A DNA stretch of 10,291 nucleotides from Magnetovibrio sp. (lineage in GTDB: Bacteria > Pseudomonadota > Alphaproteobacteria > Rhodospirillales > Magnetovibrionaceae): positions 1 through 10,291 of the forward strand of contig JAESUA010000241.1 of NCBI GenBank assembly GCA_016763255.1. Reading direction: 5' to 3'. Made by a program: the position numbers and the translations under genes. Positions 7,199 to 10,291 of this stretch are shown here, piece by piece; within the stretch, counting starts at the first letter, position 1, and each line of letters opens with the position of its first letter. The notes under the pieces are model-generated. The model saw only the letters and a list, made by a program, of their open reading frames with translations. It was not told where the DNA came from and did no database searches.

Positions 7199-7287
7199 GT
7201 CCCCACAAGAATCACCGCGTGGAAAGACACTTCGCCCCTGCGCACGCACGCTGTGTGCACGCTCTGGGGACTGAACTGTGGGGAGGA
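7199..7287 (+). promoter_or_regulatory. Leader with two alternative pairings, one covering the ribosome binding site
   Basis: TCCCCACA at 7200-7207 is perfectly complementary to TGTGGGGA at 7277-7284, which overlaps the ribosome binding site GGGGAGGA (7280-7287) of the hemerythrin-like gene. The overlapping GTCCCCA at 7199-7205 is perfectly complementary to TGGGGAC at 7265-7271. The two pairings exclude each other, and only the first hides the ribosome binding site. Between them is a 7-bp hairpin with one G-U pair (TGCGCAC 7239-7245, GTGTGCA 7253-7259). This suggests RNA-level control, but it depends on transcription starting upstream of about 7199. Confidence 0.4.
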
Positions 7288-7290
7288 AAA

Positions 7291-7713
7291 ATGGTCTCAT
7301 TTGATGAATTGCACGAACAAAACCACCAGATTGCTGAACTGGCAAAAACACTGTCATACCTGTTTCAAGACCGTGAAATGTGCGACACCGGGATAACCTG
7401 CGAGCTTTTTGAGCGCTATCGCGACAAATTTAATGAGCACATGAACAACAACAAGGCGGTTTATTCCACGCTGCTCAACAACAACGACCATTCGGGGCGC
7501 AACGTGGCTGAACGCTTTATTGAAGGCGAAAAAGAGATCAAGCGCCTGTTTAAGACGTACGCCGACAAATGGTGCAAAAACGGGCTGCACATTGGTGATC
7601 ACGCTGAATTCGTGAAAGAAACCGATGAAATGTTTGATTTGGTGTGGAACCGCATTCAGGCGGAAAGTGAGCAACTCTATCCCTTAGCACGAAGCCAACG
7701 CGACGCCGCCTGA
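7291..7713 (+). CDS. Hemerythrin-like four-helix protein with degenerate iron site
   Basis: The 140-residue product starts at ATG 7291, behind a strong GGGGAGGA ribosome binding site. It is almost all helical, with a hemerythrin/HHE-like pattern: helix A 'EQNHQIAELAKTL' with H12, helix B 'FNEHMNNNKAVY' with H50, helix C 'FIEGEKEIKRLF', and helix D 'IQAESEQLYPLA' with E125. Aligned by eye to the usual ligands (H; HxxxE; H; HxxxE), H12, H50 and E125 are kept. The helix-B glutamate is N54, the helix-C histidine is E80 and the helix-D histidine is R121. A normal diiron, O2-binding site is therefore unlikely. Hemerythrin-like proteins bind O2, iron or NO-related signals; this one may be a divergent sensor or a structural relative. 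It is cytoplasmic, with no signal peptide, and looks monocistronic, with a strong terminator after it. The family call rests on pattern only. Confidence 0.6.
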   Translation: MVSFDELHEQNHQIAELAKTLSYLFQDREMCDTGITCELFERYRDKFNEHMNNNKAVYSTLLNNNDHSGRNVAERFIEGEKEIKRLFKTYADKWCKNGLHIGDHAEFVKETDEMFDLVWNRIQAESEQLYPLARSQRDAA

Positions 7714-7730
7714 TCTCTTTTAAATCCGTC

Positions 7731-7770
7731 AACGCGGACTTGTCTTTAGGCAGGTCCGCGTTTTGCTTTC
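7731..7770 (+). terminator. Strong intrinsic terminator after the hemerythrin-like gene
   Basis: A 14-bp stem (7731-7744 with 7749-7762, two G-U pairs) closes on a TTTA tetraloop at 7745-7748. Its outer 8 bp are perfect and GC-rich (AACGCGGA/TCCGCGTT). It is followed by a T-rich tract (7761-7770, TTTTGCTTTC). It lies 17 bp after the stop codon and isolates this gene from the DUF3253 gene. Confidence 0.9.
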
Positions 7771-7801
7771 CCAGTCCTACAAAGCGTGCTACACCCCGCT
7801 C

Positions 7802-8101
7802 ATGACTGATCAAAACGATACCGAAAAGAAACCCGCCCAGGACGATCCTATTGCAATTGCGATTTTGGATGCGTTGGCCGGTGCCAACTCCTTAAGCTTC
7901 AAAGATGTTGCAGAGCGCATCGCCGAAGCCCGCCGCCGCCCCAAGGATCGCCCCGAATTATGGCGGCGTTATCTAAGTGCGGTGAAGCAACAGGCGGTCT
8001 TTCTGGCACGCAACAAACGCATCGAAATTATGCGTAAGGGTGAAGTTGCCGATCCCAATGATTTCAAGGGCATCGTGCGCATCCGTCTGCCCAAATCCTA
8101 G
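7802..8101 (+). CDS. DUF3253 domain protein
   Basis: The 99-residue product has a charged N-terminus (MTDQNDTEKKPAQDD), then 'IAIAILDALAGANSLSFKDVAERIAE' and 'WRRYLSAVKQQAVFLARNKRIEIMRKGEVADPNDFKGIVRIRLPKS'. The pattern of a helix-turn-helix-like bundle, then R-I-E-I-x-R-K-G-x-x-x-D-P-x-x-F-x-G-x-x-R-I-R-L, matches the DUF3253 family as I know it. These are small proteins of unknown function with a winged-helix-like outline, including a W-R-x-Y/L-x-x-A-V-K/R core. ATG 7802 is preferred. A TTG at 7763 in frame would place the start inside the preceding terminator. There is no clear ribosome binding site. It is convergent with the Sel1-repeat gene, with 15 bp between stops. Confidence 0.82.
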   Translation: MTDQNDTEKKPAQDDPIAIAILDALAGANSLSFKDVAERIAEARRRPKDRPELWRRYLSAVKQQAVFLARNKRIEIMRKGEVADPNDFKGIVRIRLPKS

Positions 8102-8116
8102 GCCGTTCAATCAATC

Positions 8117-8854
8117 TCAGCGTTTGCTTTTGGTCCGTGGGCTTTGGGCCAGCGTGCGGATGCGTTTTTCGGCTTCTTCGATTTGAAACCGGTTCATCTT
8201 CGGCTTGAGCTGCTTCATCTTCATGAGCGGGTCGTATCTTCTGTTGATGGCCATGGCTTCTGCGCGCTTATTGCTGGCCAGTTTCAACCACATATACGAC
8301 GTGATCAGATCGCGCGTCACGCCCCAACCTTCCTGGTACATGGAACTCAGAATAAACTGAGATGCCGCATGCCCCTGGCTGGCGGCTTGGGTGTAAAATT
8401 TAATCGCCTTACCGTAATCGTGATCGACGCCCCGGCCGTTAAAATGCAGTTCGCCAAGACGATACTGTGCGTCGCGATGATTGTTGAAGGTCGCGGCCAA
8501 GCGAAAGTATTTCGCCGCCATAAAATAATCCTGACGCACGATCTCACCATTGGCATGCATCATGCCCAACTTAAAGCGCGATTGTGCATGGCCCTGCTCG
8601 GCTGCTTTTAGCAACCATCTGACGGCTTTTTTGTTGTCGACCTTGGTGCCGTCACCGGTTTCATACATGATCGCAACGTTATACTGCGCCTGGACATCAC
8701 CCGCCTCAGCAACCGGAAGGGTTTCCTTGAAACGTGAAATCACCTTCAATTTTTTCAAAACATCAGGTGATATCTCGGGCTTTTGCCCAAGCACCCAAAA
8801 TGTGATGCCTGCTAAAAAAAACAGGGCCATGGTGGCAAAAAATAAGCGTTTCAT
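8117..8854 (-). CDS. Membrane-anchored or exported Sel1-like repeat protein
   Basis: The 245-residue product begins with a basic then hydrophobic segment (MKRLFFATMALFF, residues 1-22) that acts as a signal or anchor. No clear AxA cleavage site is seen, so anchoring is likely. Four Sel1-like repeats follow at about 51-87, 88-123, 125-160 and 161-196. Each has the A-Q-Y/F-x-L-x-x-M/L-Y/H pattern and an A-x-x-x-Y/W-x-x-x-A-A segment. The C-terminal part (197-245) is basic, with a predicted helix ending in SPRTKSKR. Sel1-like repeats form alpha/alpha superhelices that mediate protein-protein contacts, often in the periplasm of Proteobacteria. No partner is evident from the neighbours. It may share a transcript with the upstream lipoprotein gene (126 bp away), although a dyad at 8881-8896 suggests separate control. 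Confidence 0.85.
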   Translation of the reverse strand: MKRLFFATMALFFLAGITFWVLGQKPEISPDVLKKLKVISRFKETLPVAEAGDVQAQYNVAIMYETGDGTKVDNKKAVRWLLKAAEQGHAQSRFKLGMMHANGEIVRQDYFMAAKYFRLAATFNNHRDAQYRLGELHFNGRGVDHDYGKAIKFYTQAASQGHAASQFILSSMYQEGWGVTRDLITSYMWLKLASNKRAEAMAINRRYDPLMKMKQLKPKMNRFQIEEAEKRIRTLAQSPRTKSKR

Positions 8855-8880
8855 CGAACGTGCGGCTTCATGTTCATCTC

Positions 8881-8896
8881 ATTTTACGGGTAAAAT
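8881..8896 (-). promoter_or_regulatory. 16-bp palindrome upstream of the Sel1-repeat gene
   Basis: ATTTTAC-GG-GTAAAAT is a perfect 7-bp inverted repeat with a 2-bp centre, 27-42 bp before the start codon of the Sel1-repeat gene. On the minus strand its downstream half reads TAAAAT, a plausible -10 hexamer, so a bound protein could block the promoter. No -35 is convincing. Confidence 0.4.
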
Positions 8897-8980
8897 CGCA
8901 GTTAACGACAACCAACCCTTTGGGTCAATCCCTCAGAAAAGTAAGGCCTGGGGCAAAAATGGATATGTATACGATGAACG

Positions 8981-9334
8981 TTACTGAACGTCGCCGACAA
9001 GGCCGGTTTCGCTGCGCGCAGGGTTCGGTTCCGAGTAACACGTCACATCAGCAATAGATCGATAACAATACATCTCGGGCATTGAATTGTCCTCATCTTC
9101 ACGACAGTAAGTGCGCCCCTGTTCGGTGCGCACCGTCGAACAGTCCTTACCGCTTCGATAAGAAACGATATGGTCCACCAACGTTTTATCGGTGGCCATG
9201 GTCACGCCGGCACTGATAATGCTCACGTTACCCACCGTTTTGATGAGGGGACGCGGCACCATATTGTAAAAATCACTGCAGGCTGAAACAAGCACAGTGG
9301 TCGATACGATCAATAAGATTTGATGTGCTCGCAT
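8981..9334 (-). CDS. Small cysteine-rich lipoprotein
   Basis: From ATG 9334 the 117-residue product has a lipoprotein signal peptide (MRAHQILLIVSTTVLVSAC). C19 is the lipidated cysteine in a V-S-A-C lipobox, and serine at +2 favours outer-membrane sorting. The mature part has a short helix-like region and then a compact C-terminal domain with four cysteines in 'GKDCSTVRTEQGRTYCRED' and 'YCYRSIADVTCYSEPNP', suggesting two disulfides. I have the impression of similar conserved hypothetical lipoproteins in other alphaproteobacteria, but no named function. An in-frame ATG at 9397 would add 21 residues before the signal peptide and is rejected. A GGAG lies rather far upstream (about 13 bases), inside a small dyad. 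Confidence 0.78.
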   Translation of the reverse strand: MRAHQILLIVSTTVLVSACSDFYNMVPRPLIKTVGNVSIISAGVTMATDKTLVDHIVSYRSGKDCSTVRTEQGRTYCREDEDNSMPEMYCYRSIADVTCYSEPNPARSETGLVGDVQ

Positions 9335-9346
9335 GACAAAACAGGC

Positions 9347-9359
9347 TCCAACTTTTGGA
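9347..9359. repeat. Dyad TCCAA-N3-TTGGA before the lipoprotein gene
   Basis: A 5-bp perfect inverted repeat with a 3-bp centre lies 13-25 bp upstream of the lipoprotein start. On the minus strand its downstream arm (TTGGA) overlaps the likely ribosome binding site (GGAG). It shares the CCAA/TTGG half-site with the larger dyad at 9387-9407. Confidence 0.4.
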
Positions 9360-9386
9360 CAACGATCGATGTTTTCGAGCGCAATT

Positions 9387-9407
9387 TTCCAAACCACTAT
9401 TTTGGAA
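9387..9407. repeat. Dyad TTCCAAA-N7-TTTGGAA between divergent genes
   Basis: A perfect 7-bp inverted repeat with a 7-bp centre (21 bp overall) lies between the lipoprotein (minus) and thioredoxin-like (plus) genes, beside the CtrA-type box. The size and symmetry suit a dimeric regulator. Confidence 0.5.
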
Positions 9408-9415
9408 CAGCTTGG

Positions 9416-9431
9416 TTAATTCTAGATTAAC
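9416..9431. promoter_or_regulatory. CtrA-type binding site (TTAA-N7-TTAAC)
   Basis: The sequence TTAATTCTAGATTAAC fits the full CtrA consensus TTAA-N7-TTAAC exactly. With the preceding G it is also a 17-bp near-palindrome (GTTAAT-N5-ATTAAC). It lies 75-82 bp upstream of both divergent start codons. CtrA is the alphaproteobacterial response regulator for cell-cycle, motility and envelope genes. Which of the two genes it would control is not clear. Confidence 0.5.
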
Positions 9432-9436
9432 ACCCC

Positions 9437-9465
9437 TTGTGCCAATACAACGCCGACGCTATCTA
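9437..9465 (+). promoter_or_regulatory. Weak candidate promoter of the thioredoxin-like gene
   Basis: TTGTGC at 9437-9442 and TATCTA at 9460-9465 are separated by 17 bp, each about 3 of 6 to the sigma70 consensus. The pair sits immediately downstream of the CtrA-type box and 40 bp before the ATG. Confidence 0.3.
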
Positions 9466-9505
9466 AGATGCAACAAACTGCACCTTTAAGAGAGGGGTAA
9501 GGCTC

Positions 9506-10063
9506 ATGGCGGTGGAAACACCAATTTGCAATTTCGGCTGGAAAGCTCCGAATTTCACGCTGTTGGGCGTTGACGGCAAGACATATGGCCTCGCAGACGT
9601 CAAAGGCGAAAACGGAACCTTGGTGGTGTTCATGTGCAACCACTGCCCTTATGTGCTGGCTGTGCTGGATCGCTTGGTCCGCGACGTGAAAGATTTGCAG
9701 GCCCTGGGAATCGGCGTGGTCGCTATCAATTCCAACGATCCCACCGACTATCCGGCAGATTCGTATGACAACATGAAGATCATGGCAGCACAAAACGCGT
9801 TTGCATTCCCCTATTTGTTCGATGAAAGCCAAAACGTGGCGCGCGCCTATGAGGCGGTCTGCACCCCGGATTTTTTCGGTTTTGACGGCCAACTTGGCCT
9901 GCAATACCGTGGCCGCTTAGACGCATCACGCAAACAAAGCGGCCCCCAAAATGCCCGCAGAGACCTGTTTGAAGCCATGTTGCTGGTCGCAAAAACAGGC
10001 CAAGGCCCCATGGATCAAATCCCCTCAATGGGCTGTTCCATCAAGTGGCATCAGGGCGCATAA
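9506..10063 (+). CDS. Thioredoxin-like protein of the peroxiredoxin-like (AhpC/TSA-fold) type
   Basis: The 185-residue product has the thioredoxin fold order: 'APNFTLLGVDGKTYGLADV' (14-32), then 'LVVFMCNHCPYVLAV' with a CxxC pair at C44 and C47, 'AINSNDPTDYPADS' near 74-87, and 'AVCTPDFFGFD' (117-127) with C119 and the expected cis-proline P121. It ends with 'PSMGCSIKWH', where C177 lies in a segment typical of this subfamily (Prx-like1). No signal peptide is seen, so it is likely cytoplasmic. Probable role: a thiol-disulfide reductase or peroxidase-like enzyme in redox homeostasis; the substrate is unknown. A purine-rich stretch (AGAGGGGTAAGG) precedes ATG 9506. It is divergent from the lipoprotein gene and has a CtrA-type box upstream. 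Confidence 0.88.
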   Translation: MAVETPICNFGWKAPNFTLLGVDGKTYGLADVKGENGTLVVFMCNHCPYVLAVLDRLVRDVKDLQALGIGVVAINSNDPTDYPADSYDNMKIMAAQNAFAFPYLFDESQNVARAYEAVCTPDFFGFDGQLGLQYRGRLDASRKQSGPQNARRDLFEAMLLVAKTGQGPMDQIPSMGCSIKWHQGA

Positions 10064-10107
10064 GCTTTAAAACAGGCTTGTAGTTTGATATCATTATATT
10101 TTTTACT

Positions 10108-10188
10108 TACGTATGAGCGTTTGCCATAGCCTGCGCGCTTGGCTATCTTTGCACTGCCTTGCAGTCACGTGCTGCGGGCCCATACGTA
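10108..10188. repeat. 8-bp inverted repeat TACGTATG/CATACGTA flanking a promoter
   Basis: TACGTATG at 10108-10115 and CATACGTA at 10181-10188 are perfect reverse complements, with centres 73 bp apart. Each contains the palindrome TACGTA. The promoter at 10121-10149 lies between them. Confidence 0.5.
10121..10149 (+). promoter_or_regulatory. Sigma70-type promoter of the right-edge gene
   Basis: TTGCCA at 10121-10126 (5 of 6) and TATCTT at 10144-10149 (4 of 6) are separated by exactly 17 bp. The predicted start near 10156 gives a leader of about 70 nt to the GTG at 10226. Confidence 0.6.
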
Positions 10189-10225
10189 CACACGAACGCA
10201 CACCTTTTGAATGCTGGAGATTTCC

Positions 10226-10291
10226 GTGGCCGACGAGACTGATGATGCCCTGATCCGCGAAGTGAACGACGATCTTCGCGAAGAACAAATG
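10226..10291 (+). CDS. N-terminus of a probable YfgM-like TPR membrane protein (runs off right edge)
   Basis: Only 22 codons are visible. A GTG start at 10226 is chosen because GGAG lies 6 bases upstream (10216-10219). An ATG at 10211 in the same frame would add five residues (MLEIS) but lacks a ribosome binding site. The product begins MADETDDALIREVNDDLREE, an acidic pattern 'REV(N/D)DDLR' like the start of alphaproteobacterial YfgM-like tetratricopeptide proteins. In those proteins this segment precedes a transmembrane helix and a periplasmic TPR domain, and they are often next to bamB and der. The membrane segment is outside the window, so the family call rests on this short motif. Confidence 0.55.
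   Translation, partial: MADETDDALIREVNDDLREEQM

Noticed and set aside
7219-7290. In-frame extension of the hemerythrin-like protein from GTG 7219
   Set aside because: There is no ribosome binding site, the Cys/His-rich sequence is unlike the domain, and the ATG at 7291 has a strong site.
8144-8611. 155-codon plus-strand frame inside the Sel1-repeat gene
   Set aside because: It is antisense to a clear repeat protein, and the translated sequence has no recognisable pattern.
8915-8925. ACCC-TTT-GGGT dyad as terminator of the lipoprotein gene
   Set aside because: The stem is only 4 bp and there is no proper T-run on the minus strand.
9335-9397. Longer start of the lipoprotein at ATG 9397
   Set aside because: It would bury the signal peptide behind 21 residues; the lipobox fits the start at 9334.
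10059-10081. Possible terminator after the thioredoxin-like gene (ATAAGC/GCTTGT stem)
   Set aside because: The stem is weak with a wobble pair and a 10-nt loop, and no T-run follows directly.

Overview
The window looks like chromosomal DNA from an alphaproteobacterium, most likely a free-living or aquatic member of the Rhodospirillales. The pointers are moderate GC with AT-rich intergenic stretches, the radA-cvpA-purF-SDR gene order, an alphaproteobacterial CobC-type aminotransferase, an exact CtrA-type box (TTAA-N7-TTAAC), and a terminal gene whose N-terminus resembles alphaproteobacterial YfgM-like TPR proteins. I see no phage, transposon, CRISPR, tRNA or rRNA. The region is mostly housekeeping, with some less familiar small genes and several unexplained dyad elements between genes.

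Layout, left to right. (1) 1-382, minus: the start of a CBS-domain-pair protein that runs off the left edge. (2) 383-812: a long AT-rich gap with one doubtful 40-codon minus-strand ORF. (3) 813-5354, plus: radA (TTG start), cvpA, purF, a YciK-like short-chain dehydrogenase and a 49-residue single-pass membrane protein. Spacing is tight (6, 53, 52 and 9 bp), so this is probably one operon joining DNA-repair ATPase RadA to the first step of purine synthesis. (4) 5351-6376, minus: a lone cobC-type cobalamin-pathway gene whose stop overlaps the stop of the small membrane gene. (5) 6480-7124, plus: a MarC-family membrane protein. (6) 7291-7713, plus: a hemerythrin-like four-helix protein that has lost several iron ligands. 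Its leader can pair with its own ribosome binding site, and a very strong terminator follows it. (7) 7802-8101, plus: a DUF3253 protein. (8) 8117-8854, minus: a membrane-anchored Sel1-repeat protein. (9) 8981-9334, minus: a small cysteine-rich lipoprotein. (10) 9506-10063, plus: a thioredoxin-like protein of the peroxiredoxin-like type with a CNHC site. It is divergent from the lipoprotein gene across a CtrA-type box and two dyads. (11) 10226-10291, plus: the start of a probable YfgM-like TPR protein behind a good sigma70-type promoter that is bracketed by an 8-bp inverted repeat.

The clearest functional unit is radA-cvpA-purF-SDR-small ORF. The most unusual items are the degenerate hemerythrin-like protein with its potentially switching leader, and the operator-like elements at 9347-9431 and 10108-10188. 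No obviously new multi-gene system is present. All functional calls are by eye, without database searches.
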